From NCBI GenBank assembly GCA_963589425.1, contig CAVAKZ010000001.1:62001-126000 (forward strand): a stretch of DNA of 64,000 nucleotides, in the 5' to 3' direction. The notes beneath the pieces were generated by a model that saw only the letters and a list, made by a program, of their open reading frames with translations, did not search any database and had not been told where the DNA came from. This document shows positions 1-7,190 of this stretch, piece by piece. Position 1 is the first letter of the stretch. Each line of letters starts with the position of its first letter. The stretch comes from CAKRJP01 sp963589425. GTDB lineage: Bacteria; Bacillota; Clostridia; Lachnospirales; Lachnospiraceae. A program made the position numbers and the translations under genes.

Positions 1-369
1 AGGACGACTTCCGATGTTACATCCACCGGGAAGAGCTACCTCTGCATGCTTGTACTTGCCAAGCATAGCTCCCAGCAAATAATAAGAAGCTCGTATCTTC
101 TTAATATAGTCATACTCAATATCTAAATTCTGAATGGTCTTTCCACAAATCTTAACTGTGTGGCGATCGATGCGGCTTACCTGTGCTCCCATTCCTGCAA
201 TGGCATCTAATAAAACATTAATGTCATTAACATCCGGAAGGTTATCAATCAAAACAGTCTCATCTGTCATGATCGCTGCTGCCAGCAATCCCAGCGCTGC
301 GTTCTTGGCTCCACCAATCTCAACCTCTCCAACCAGCGGAGTGCCACCTTTTATAATGTACTGATCCAT
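1..369 (-). CDS. murA: UDP-N-acetylglucosamine 1-carboxyvinyltransferase (MurA), N-terminal part
   Basis: This is the first 123 codons of MurA, cut by the left edge. The enzyme transfers enolpyruvate from PEP to UDP-GlcNAc in the cytoplasm, the first committed step of peptidoglycan synthesis. The start MDQYIIKGG, the GGAKNAALGILAA substrate-binding stretch near residue 20 and the loop PGGCNIGSRP at the visible end are diagnostic. The Cys at about residue 117 in that loop is the active-site cysteine that fosfomycin alkylates. The ATG at 369 is preceded by GAGG, and a good promoter lies 70-95 nt upstream. Many Firmicutes carry two murA copies, and the fragment does not show which one this is. 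Confidence 0.95.
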   Translation of the reverse strand, partial: MDQYIIKGGTPLVGEVEIGGAKNAALGLLAAAIMTDETVLIDNLPDVNDINVLLDAIAGMGAQVSRIDRHTVKICGKTIQNLDIEYDYIKKIRASYYLLGAMLGKYKHAEVALPGGCNIGSRP

Positions 370-437
370 AATCTACCTCGTAACTATTAGTTATACTATA
401 CCCTCTTATTGGCTCCCTTGCGGTTTGCGCACCTAAT

Positions 438-465
438 ATTATACCACAAAATCATGTCTTGTAAA
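438..465 (-). promoter_or_regulatory. Predicted sigma-A promoter of murA
   Basis: On the minus strand a TTTACA -35 (460-465) is separated by 16 nt from a perfect TATAAT -10 (438-443). Transcription would start near 430 and give a leader of about 60 nt before the murA ATG. It lies in the gap between murA and the upstream kinase-like gene, so murA is probably transcribed separately. Confidence 0.65.
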
Positions 466-515
466 TTTCTTTTACAATCTCGTAAGATTTTTGTAACATT
501 TTCACCAAGATATCC

Positions 516-1016
516 CTAGAGGTTTTCTAATGTATTCAGGACTTTTTCTATAGTTTCTTCGATTTCCAAACCATCTTCACACACAGTTACCTGAGCATAC
601 TTTTCAAAAAGCTTTACTCTTTCATCATATAGGTCCTTCAAAGTCTGGCCATCTCTTAACACAACGCCTCTTTTCTTTGCATTTCGAAGCCTGCGGCTGA
701 TGGTATGATAAGATGCCTGCAAATAGACGATGGTGCCTATTTCCTGATAGTGTTTCATGGCATTCTCACAATATACCACACTTCCTCCCGGAGAAATTAC
801 TGCCTGGGACGCATCAACTCCCGCATTGACTTGGTCTTCTATCTGAAGAAATCCATCGGTTCCCTTCTCTGCAATGATCTCTCTTAAAAGCTTTCCTTCC
901 TGTTCTTGGATCAGAAGATCTGTATCTATAAATTTATAACCTAATCTTTTAGCCACAACCACCCCGACAGTGCTTTTTCCTACTGCCGGCATGCCGATTA
1001 AAATAATATTCTTCAT
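516..1016 (-). CDS. Shikimate kinase-like P-loop kinase
   Basis: This 166-residue P-loop kinase has the size and fold signals of shikimate kinase. They are a Walker A (GMPAVGKST, residues 8-16), the substrate-side FIDTD motif near residue 30, a GG motif near residue 77 and a late ER...LFEKYA segment matching the adenine/shikimate arginine region. However, the usual FRxxE motif, whose Arg binds the shikimate carboxylate, reads FLQIED here, and the usual GGG reads PGGS. It may be a true but divergent AroK, or a paralogue acting on another small molecule. It lies 39 nt after the last CIS gene with a good RBS (AAGGAG) and no terminator between, so it may be read from the CIS transcript. Confidence 0.75.
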   Translation of the reverse strand: MKNIILIGMPAVGKSTVGVVVAKRLGYKFIDTDLLIQEQEGKLLREIIAEKGTDGFLQIEDQVNAGVDASQAVISPGGSVVYCENAMKHYQEIGTIVYLQASYHTISRRLRNAKKRGVVLRDGQTLKDLYDERVKLFEKYAQVTVCEDGLEIEETIEKVLNTLENL

Positions 1017-1055
1017 CTTGTATAACTCCTTCTTGGCTTAAATTGCTGTTCCAAG

Positions 1056-1334
1056 TTAGCTTTCTGCCACGTAACGCCCCATAAATATGCGGCCTTTTTG
1101 CCTTGGAATTTCAAATTCCTTGAAACTTTGTTTAATATTGTTGGCAATGGCAGTTAATGAAAGGTTGGATATTTCTGTGGCCTCTGTCTCCTCCATCAAC
1201 ATTTGTTGAAGACTCTTTTTTTGCTCTTCTTCCTCATAGAAAAAAGTTTGATCTTCCTTAGTGTCATATTCCTGCTTCCCGGTTTCCAACACAAAACTTT
1301 TTCGTTGTATCATCAAGTCCATTTCGTCATCCAT
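1056..1334 (-). CDS. Small acidic protein at the end of the CIS operon, function unknown
   Basis: This is a 92-residue soluble protein that I do not recognise. It is acidic in its middle (an EEEEQKK run near residue 35) and more hydrophobic and basic at the end (FEIPRQKGRIFMGRYVAES). It has no signal peptide or membrane segment. The ATG at 1334 has a strong RBS (GGGAGG) and the gene lies 60 nt after the GNAT gene in the same direction. Its position as last gene of the CIS operon makes it a candidate chaperone, small effector or accessory factor, but nothing in the sequence decides between these. Confidence 0.6.
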   Translation of the reverse strand: MDDEMDLMIQRKSFVLETGKQEYDTKEDQTFFYEEEEQKKSLQQMLMEETEATEISNLSLTAIANNIKQSFKEFEIPRQKGRIFMGRYVAES

Positions 1335-1394
1335 GAAGTATCCTCCCTTCTCATCTTTATAAAATTCCTTATAAAAATCTTTTCATAGGTAAAT

Positions 1395-2234
1395 CTATAA
1401 AATTTTCTCAAGCCTCCGCACCTGGTAGCTCTCCCTTGGCGGCCCAAAAAGTTTTTCATAAGCCTCCGCCTGGTTCTTCTTCTCTACATAAAAATATACC
1501 TTGGCTCTATAATTTTTTGTGCTTCCTAAGATATCCACCGCCCTAGCAAGCATTACTAACAAGATACTTCTGTTCTTTAAATGAGAGCTAATATACAGGG
1601 CATGAATGGATAGGTCATCCTCCCCGTTATCTCTGATCATAACTCCCGCCGCCAGATGTCCCTGCACAGGATAAAAAAGGCTCTTATCCCAATCTGCCTC
1701 TGTTCGGATAATATCCTTAATCTTTCCCGGAAGATTTTTATCCTCATGGATCATATAGGAAATCTGCCTCCGGTCCAAATTATGAAAAGAAAATTCTCTT
1801 CCTGTAAATCGCTCCACTAATGGATTTTTTTCAATGGCCGTCAGATCATACTGAAAAATCTGCCAATCTAAATCCACCGATAAATATCCAAGCTCAGACA
1901 AGAATCTGCTCCATTCATCAAGAGTTTCCTCCTGGGCCGTAAGATTAAAGCACATCCGCCTTAATCCTTTTTGCATAAATAAGTCCTCTGCATAGAGAAT
2001 CAAACCCGCAGCATAGCCCTGATTTCTACTGTCAGGATTAGTGTAAATATACAGGCACTCCCCATTGTTTTCTGAGAATTCATCAAAAGCAAAAACACCT
2101 ATGCATACCAAAAGCTCATTCCTGGCACCTCCAATGACACAGGCATTTCCGTCTTTTAATTTTTTTTTGATATCTTCAGGCAGAAAATCCGAAAGCTCCT
2201 CTGTCTGGGATTTATTTAGCATTATGTATTCCAT
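1395..2234 (-). CDS. GNAT-family N-acetyltransferase-like protein
   Basis: This 279-residue protein has a GNAT-like N-terminal half: a beta strand and the acetyl-CoA loop YTNPDSRNQGYAAGLI (about residues 66-81), followed by a helix and FNLTAQEE, which fits motifs A and B. The C-terminal half (about 150-279) resembles a second, more degenerate GNAT fold (YISSHLKNRSILLVMLARAV). It lies between the AAA+ ATPase and the 92-residue gene with small gaps, so it is part of the CIS operon. It might acetylate a CIS component or simply travel with the locus; the substrate is unknown. Confidence 0.7.
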   Translation of the reverse strand: MEYIMLNKSQTEELSDFLPEDIKKKLKDGNACVIGGARNELLVCIGVFAFDEFSENNGECLYIYTNPDSRNQGYAAGLILYAEDLFMQKGLRRMCFNLTAQEETLDEWSRFLSELGYLSVDLDWQIFQYDLTAIEKNPLVERFTGREFSFHNLDRRQISYMIHEDKNLPGKIKDIIRTEADWDKSLFYPVQGHLAAGVMIRDNGEDDLSIHALYISSHLKNRSILLVMLARAVDILGSTKNYRAKVYFYVEKKNQAEAYEKLFGPPRESYQVRRLEKIL

Positions 2235-2247
2235 AGGCTTTATGCTC

Positions 2248-4602
2248 CTATAACCACTCGTCTTCCTGCTCTCCCAAACCTACCATATAAGCGTAAGGTT
2301 CGAAGTCTGCCTTGGTAAATACTTTTCCTGTCTTTACGAACTCGTATTTAATAGCCTGAAGATAATGTCTCATATATACCTTATCTCCCTCTCCATCTGC
2401 TGCCGCTAGGAAGGCTGCATTTAAGATACAGTTCTTAATATTACCACCTACAAACTCGAAACGTTCTGCTAAGAATCTTATATCCACATCGTCTCCCAAT
2501 GGAGTTCCCTTTGGAATAGTGGTTCGCCACAACATCTCGCGGGTATCAGGGTCCGGGAACTGGAATTCTACAATATATTTCATACGTCTAAAAAAAGCCG
2601 GGTCAATATTATGTTTGTAGTTGGTAGCCAGTACGGATACCCCGTCGTAGGCCTCAACCTCCTGCAAAAGCAAGGCGGTTTTGTTGTTGTTGGAAGCCTG
2701 GTTACTTCCTCCGTCGTCGGAACGCTTGGCAAACAAGGTATCACACTCGTCGAAGAAGAGGACTACGTTACATTTTTTTGCTTCCCTGAAGATCATGGAA
2801 ATAGATTTCTCAGTTTCACCGACGTATTTATCAATAACCTTGGATAAGTCTACACGGTAAAGCTCCAGATTCAGCTCGTGGGCAATAACCTGGGCACACA
2901 TGGACTTACCGGTACCGGGGGCTCCGAACAAAAGAATAGAAAGGCCACGGCCGTATGGGTACTTCTTGGTATAATTCCAGTTATCGTAAACCCGTTTTTT
3001 AAAGTTCATCTGGTCAATGGCATGCTGGAGGGTCTCCCTCTGATTCTGGTTCATGACAATATCTTCGAAACCGAAATTAGCCTTAACCTTAGTAGCCTTC
3101 TGGGTCAGCTCAGAACTCATCTGATTGTTACAACCCTCAAAAAGCTTGGCTCTGGAAATCAAAATCTCATGATTCATAATAGAGAAACTCTTGGCCTGAT
3201 AAAGGGCAGATTTAATCTTACCTGGGGTAAAGAGGAATTTGGTTGCCATCTCAAGCAGGTCAACCTCCTCCGCCAGGGAATAATCCTGGGCAAAATATCT
3301 CCAACACTCCTCCCTCTCCTGGGTGGTTGGGGTTGGAAGCTCCAGCTCCGTAAAGTCTAGATCCGTAACAGATTTTAAGGGAAGTTTCTCCCTGCTCATT
3401 AGGAAAATCAGGATATCATATTCCCGAAGCTTTGAAACAGCCAGGTCCATATATCCGATATATTTTTCTTTCTCGTCCTCACGGAAGTCAAGCTCACTTA
3501 AACAACAGCAAGAATCCGTAAAAATACACTCTCTGTTAACGGCCCAAAGAGCCTTCTCAACAAAACTATAATCATAGATAAATAATTTTTTGCAGTTAAT
3601 GGTAATGGCATTGATGCCCTTGTCTTTACAGAACTGACGAATAAAGAACCTTCGTCCGCTTCCCTCATCTCCCATCCAACTGAAGATACGAACACCCTGC
3701 TCATAGGAAATATTCATAGCCTCCAACTGGGTGGTATTAGCCATAATAGGATTCAATTCCTTGCCGTCTGTCAGCATCTGGAAAAATCGACTATAGTTGC
3801 TATCCAGCCGCAAGGGATTATTACCGAACAAGAAATCGATCAATCGCTTATCCGGTGTCAAAATTGTAGAAAATGGCATGTTGGTGTTGATTCTAAGATC
3901 CATAATAGGCTGGAGCTTTTCCAAACACACTGACATCTCGCCATAGGCTGTAGTAATCGAGAAGTCCTTACCGAAATATAACCGTCCCGTAGATTCAATA
4001 GTTGGGGCGGTGAAATTACCATTTTCATTTACAATCTGATAAACCGATGCATAGCTGGTCTGTGTAGAAGAAAGGATGGCACTGGCCAGAGCAAAAGTGG
4101 TAAAGTGGCCAAAGCCTAACTTTTTACAGAGGGTATAAAATGGAAGATTCAAAGAATCCACATCCGTTACAGCAATTCTGGCATCGATAAAATCCATCAT
4201 TTCTTCGATAGGAATCTTTAAGGCCGCCTTTCGCTGTTCTTCCTCCTCGTCCTCTTCCGACTCATCTTCATCATCGTCCATGCTGAAGGCATAAAGAAGA
4301 TCATTGAGTTCTCGCTCAATGTCTGGGACTTCTTCCTCCTCCGTCTCATTATCCGCCTCATCTTCCATGCCATCGTGCATAAATTGCATCATTCGATCAT
4401 TACAAAGATCATGGGCAATTTCAATATCAGGGTACATTACGTTCTTATAATTTCCCTGACCTGCATCGTACTTACTCATCAAGCCCTCAATGTAGTCGGA
4501 CAAACGAAAGTTTACACAGGCGAAAATATAATCCATGTATTCATCATAACTTTCAAATGGCTTATTTCTCAGTTCTTCCCGAAACTTTCTGTTGTAATTC
4601 AT
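2248..4602 (-). CDS. CIS-associated AAA+ ATPase (Afp15/Pvc15-like)
   Basis: This 784-residue cytoplasmic ATPase has a canonical C-terminal AAA+ module: Walker A GAPGTGKS near residue 559, Walker B VVLFFDECD near 613, and a sensor/arginine-finger segment NIDPAFFRRMKY near 670. A second, degenerate P-loop-like stretch GDEGSGRR lies near residue 311, so the protein probably has a dead first ATPase domain and a live second one. A very acidic linker (about residues 80-125) separates the N-terminal helices from the rest. AAA+ ATPases of this type are near-universal in extracellular CIS loci and are thought to help assembly or remodelling. It starts 42 nt after the RsbW-like gene. Confidence 0.9.
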   Translation of the reverse strand: MNYNRKFREELRNKPFESYDEYMDYIFACVNFRLSDYIEGLMSKYDAGQGNYKNVMYPDIEIAHDLCNDRMMQFMHDGMEDEADNETEEEEVPDIERELNDLLYAFSMDDDEDESEEDEEEEQRKAALKIPIEEMMDFIDARIAVTDVDSLNLPFYTLCKKLGFGHFTTFALASAILSSTQTSYASVYQIVNENGNFTAPTIESTGRLYFGKDFSITTAYGEMSVCLEKLQPIMDLRINTNMPFSTILTPDKRLIDFLFGNNPLRLDSNYSRFFQMLTDGKELNPIMANTTQLEAMNISYEQGVRIFSWMGDEGSGRRFFIRQFCKDKGINAITINCKKLFIYDYSFVEKALWAVNRECIFTDSCCCLSELDFREDEKEKYIGYMDLAVSKLREYDILIFLMSREKLPLKSVTDLDFTELELPTPTTQEREECWRYFAQDYSLAEEVDLLEMATKFLFTPGKIKSALYQAKSFSIMNHEILISRAKLFEGCNNQMSSELTQKATKVKANFGFEDIVMNQNQRETLQHAIDQMNFKKRVYDNWNYTKKYPYGRGLSILLFGAPGTGKSMCAQVIAHELNLELYRVDLSKVIDKYVGETEKSISMIFREAKKCNVVLFFDECDTLFAKRSDDGGSNQASNNNKTALLLQEVEAYDGVSVLATNYKHNIDPAFFRRMKYIVEFQFPDPDTREMLWRTTIPKGTPLGDDVDIRFLAERFEFVGGNIKNCILNAAFLAAADGEGDKVYMRHYLQAIKYEFVKTGKVFTKADFEPYAYMVGLGEQEDEWL

Positions 4603-4644
4603 TAAGTCTTTCCCTTCTTAATTTACCCTAATTAATTCTACTCC

Positions 4645-5076
4645 TTACGACCAGGAACATTTCATATACAGGCAGTTTTTATCTTCTCTGTAACTATAAG
4701 TTAGTTCATCTGCCATTTGCTTTACCATAAAAATTCCAAGTCCTCCGATTTCCCTCTCTGCAAGAGGTGCGTTCACATCCGGATCATCCTTCTCCAAGGG
4801 ATTATAGGCAATACCATGGTCTTCAAAGATAATTTCTATCTTGTTTTCTCCCACTTCCTCTTCGATATTCACCAATCCATCCTGGTCCGGATATGCATAA
4901 CTTGCGATATTTATAAAAATCTCCTCGGCACAAATTCTGACTAATTCAATTTTATCCTTGGGGCAATTTCCATCTTCAAGGTCCCTGGTTATCACGTCCA
5001 GCAATGGTTCTAAAAGAGATTTTTGTGCCTCGATCTCAAGGCTTCTCTTGGTCTTTACAACCCATTTTCTCTCCAT
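4645..5076 (-). CDS. RsbW/SpoIIAB-like anti-sigma factor or serine kinase
   Basis: This 143-residue GHKL ATPase has an N-box EEIFINIASYAY (about 51-62), a G1 box EDHGIAYNP (about 84-92) and a G2 box GGLGIFMVKQMADE (about 110-123). Such proteins bind a sigma factor or other target and phosphorylate a STAS-domain antagonist. The STAS partner is encoded just upstream (5757-6056) and a PP2C phosphatase at 34971, completing a partner-switching trio. The ATG at 5076 has GGAG at 7 nt spacing and overlaps the end of the FtsE-like gene by 22 nt, so the two are translationally coupled. No sigma factor gene is visible, so its target may be a remote sigma factor or a CIS component. Confidence 0.88.
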   Translation of the reverse strand: MERKWVVKTKRSLEIEAQKSLLEPLLDVITRDLEDGNCPKDKIELVRICAEEIFINIASYAYPDQDGLVNIEEEVGENKIEIIFEDHGIAYNPLEKDDPDVNAPLAEREIGGLGIFMVKQMADELTYSYREDKNCLYMKCSWS

Positions 5077-5744
5077 AATATATCTCCTTCGACTATTCTG
5101 CCGTCTTCTATCCTTAAGTTTCGATGATGCAAATCCTTAATAGCGTCTGCGTCATGAGTTGCAATCAAAACCGTCACTCCAAGAGTTTTATTAATTCGTT
5201 CCAATAAAAGCATGATTTCTCTTGCGTTGGTAGGATCCAGGTTCCCGGTAGGCTCATCTGCAATGATCACATAAGGATTATTTACAATGGCTCTGGCAAT
5301 TCCTACTCTCTGCTGCTCTCCACCGGATAACTGCTGAGGATATCTTCTGTGTTTATCCTCCAGACCCACCATGCGAAGTGCCATTGCCACCTGATGCCTC
5401 ACTTCCCTATCAGGTGCTCCTGCTATAATCTTTGCCAAGGCAATATTCTCATATACGGTACGGTCCTGTATCAGCTTATAATCCTGGAAAACAATTCCAA
5501 GTCTTCTTCGGTAGGCCGGAATCCTTTTAGCGCTGATTTTGCTAATATCTGTCCCATTTACCCGGATCAATCCTTGATCAGCTTGGATTTCCTTAAGCAA
5601 GAGCCTTAGCACTGTGGTCTTCCCGGCTCCACTGATTCCTGTTAGAAAGCACATCTCCCTGGGACGAATATGAAAAGATGCATTTTTCAGTACCGGCTCT
5701 TCATCCTCTTTATATGCCTTGGTCACTTTCTCAAAATAAATCAT
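5055..5744 (-). CDS. FtsE-like ABC ATPase without adjacent FtsX
   Basis: This 229-residue ABC ATPase is closest in appearance to FtsE. It has Walker A GISGAGKT (36-43), a Q-loop GIVFQDYKL (83-91), the FtsE-like DRTVYENIA, signature LSGGEQQR (139-146), Walker B VIIADEPT (159-166) and the H-loop ATHDAD. FtsE works with the membrane protein FtsX to activate peptidoglycan hydrolases at division. No permease follows here; the neighbours are STAS and RsbW-like regulators. It may serve an FtsX encoded elsewhere, or have been recruited to power a step of the injection system such as local wall opening. That role is inference. Confidence 0.88.
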   Translation of the reverse strand: MIYFEKVTKAYKEDEEPVLKNASFHIRPREMCFLTGISGAGKTTVLRLLLKEIQADQGLIRVNGTDISKISAKRIPAYRRRLGIVFQDYKLIQDRTVYENIALAKIIAGAPDREVRHQVAMALRMVGLEDKHRRYPQQLSGGEQQRVGIARAIVNNPYVIIADEPTGNLDPTNAREIMLLLERINKTLGVTVLIATHDADAIKDLHHRNLRIEDGRIVEGDILWRENGL

Positions 5745-5756
5745 ACTTTAACTCTT

Positions 5757-6056
5757 CTACTCCACTGTAAGAATTGAACTGAATCCTGACATATCCAGGA
5801 CATTTTTCACCACATCTCCTACATTGGTAAGCTTCATACTTCCCCTTTTGGAAGCTGCAGTTTTCTGCCCGATCAGCAAGGCTCTAAGGCCTGCACTGGA
5901 AATCGCCGGAACATTCAAAAAATCTATTACTACATCGTTTTTCTTTTGAAAGGCATTTAATATGGCCTGCTGGAACTGTGGGCTTGTGTTGGTATCCACC
6001 CGCCCTTCCACCATAAGGCGAATATGGGTGCCGCAATCTGTTGAAATGATATTCAT
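5757..6056 (-). CDS. STAS-domain anti-sigma factor antagonist (SpoIIAA/RsbV-like)
   Basis: This 99-residue single STAS domain has the conserved core DVVIDFLNVPAISSAGLRALL. Ser53/Ser54 correspond to the serine that RsbW-type kinases phosphorylate and PP2C phosphatases restore. It lies 36 nt after the gpI-like baseplate gene and 12 nt before the FtsE-like gene. In the unphosphorylated state such proteins pull the RsbW-like kinase off its target. The presence of antagonist and kinase inside a structural CIS operon suggests that the switch controls expression or firing of the machine. Confidence 0.9.
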   Translation of the reverse strand: MNIISTDCGTHIRLMVEGRVDTNTSPQFQQAILNAFQKKNDVVIDFLNVPAISSAGLRALLIGQKTAASKRGSMKLTNVGDVVKNVLDMSGFSSILTVE

Positions 6057-6092
6057 CCTGTCATTCTCCCTTTTTAAATATTTATAGTCTGT

Positions 6093-7163
6093 CTACTCAA
6101 GAACAATGGCTCCATCTAATAATGTGGAGACATCCATCTGTCCAGTCTCCTGGGTAAAAGTAACTGCATTCATATCCAGGTATGTATGCTCATCCAAAAC
6201 TCCTCTCTTTTTCAAGAAGAGAATATGCAGCTTACACCGGATGGGCTTAAACTGCCGAAGCAAATGCAAAAGCTGCTCCTTTTTATGTTCCTCTACAACA
6301 TTGTTCATCACCAAAGTCACATCGTAAGGGCTGTCTCCGTAAAGGCTGTCATATAAGTCCTGTTCACTGTTTCGAATATACTTTTGCATGAGTCCCCTCT
6401 CCAAAATGGTAGGCTTCTCCCCTACAAACAACTCGCAAAGTTTTTCAATGCTTCTTTTGGTTCCCTTATATTTAATTAATTCTCCGGATTCCTTAAGAAG
6501 GGCTCTAAGATCCTCCTCCTCCAAAAATCCACCGTCTACATCAATTCCCATCCACTTGAGGAAGAGCACCAACAAATTCTTTGGGGCCTTCTCCATATCA
6601 AGCATCTTTTCTCTCTGGTCCAGATTCCCCTGAAAGTCATTATAAATGCTTGAAAAAATTGAAAGATAACGGTGAAAGAAACTATTTTTTTCTCTATATA
6701 CTTCCGGGAACACATCCATGAAGTTATCTCCCGGAACTTGAACCTCCATATCGGATAAAGTAGCTCCCTTGCCGATGACTTCTACTGCCAGCCACAGATA
6801 TCTTCCCTCTATCTCATAGAGCAACACATCTGACTTGTTAATAAAACGCAAGCATCCTAAGTTGCTTAAATATCTTTTTTTATCGATAAATTCTACAGAA
6901 GGATCCATGAGATAATCTCTGTCTCCCTCCTGGTTGCAGGCTGCCGCATAAAGATAACATACGCTATTTTCCGGCAGCTCCATGGAAAATTTCAAACGTC
7001 CCCAAGGGCAATTCTCCATACCGCTGTCTAAAGCAGGGAGAATAAAGTAATGGACGCCACCCTCTTCCTCACAGGTGATACTTCCATCCTCCTTATAAGA
7101 CATTCTCTTATATAATGCACTTTTAAGCTGTCCTTTCTTAATGGAAAAAACCACTCCGGCCAT
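6093..7163 (-). CDS. Phage tail protein I-like CIS baseplate protein
   Basis: This 356-residue protein has a C-terminal half matching the tail protein I domain seen in P2-like phages and CIS loci (TIGR02242-like): FPEVYREKNSFFHRYLSIF, then KWMGIDVDGG, and IKYKGTKRSIEKLCELFVG (about 150-255). The N-terminal 140 residues are beta-rich and may form a Gp53-like or fibre-attachment domain. It follows the two J-like baseplate genes, the order J then I that is typical of contractile tails. The ATG at 7163 has a strong GGGAGG site. It probably belongs to the outer baseplate wedge. Confidence 0.85.
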   Translation of the reverse strand: MAGVVFSIKKGQLKSALYKRMSYKEDGSITCEEEGGVHYFILPALDSGMENCPWGRLKFSMELPENSVCYLYAAACNQEGDRDYLMDPSVEFIDKKRYLSNLGCLRFINKSDVLLYEIEGRYLWLAVEVIGKGATLSDMEVQVPGDNFMDVFPEVYREKNSFFHRYLSIFSSIYNDFQGNLDQREKMLDMEKAPKNLLVLFLKWMGIDVDGGFLEEEDLRALLKESGELIKYKGTKRSIEKLCELFVGEKPTILERGLMQKYIRNSEQDLYDSLYGDSPYDVTLVMNNVVEEHKKEQLLHLLRQFKPIRCKLHILFLKKRGVLDEHTYLDMNAVTFTQETGQMDVSTLLDGAIVLE

Positions 7164-7190
7164 ATACTAAACCTCCCTTTTATTGCCTAA

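Noticed and set aside
370..515. Terminator after the kinase-like gene
   Set aside because: A short bulged stem with a TACG loop can be drawn but no T-run follows it on the minus strand.
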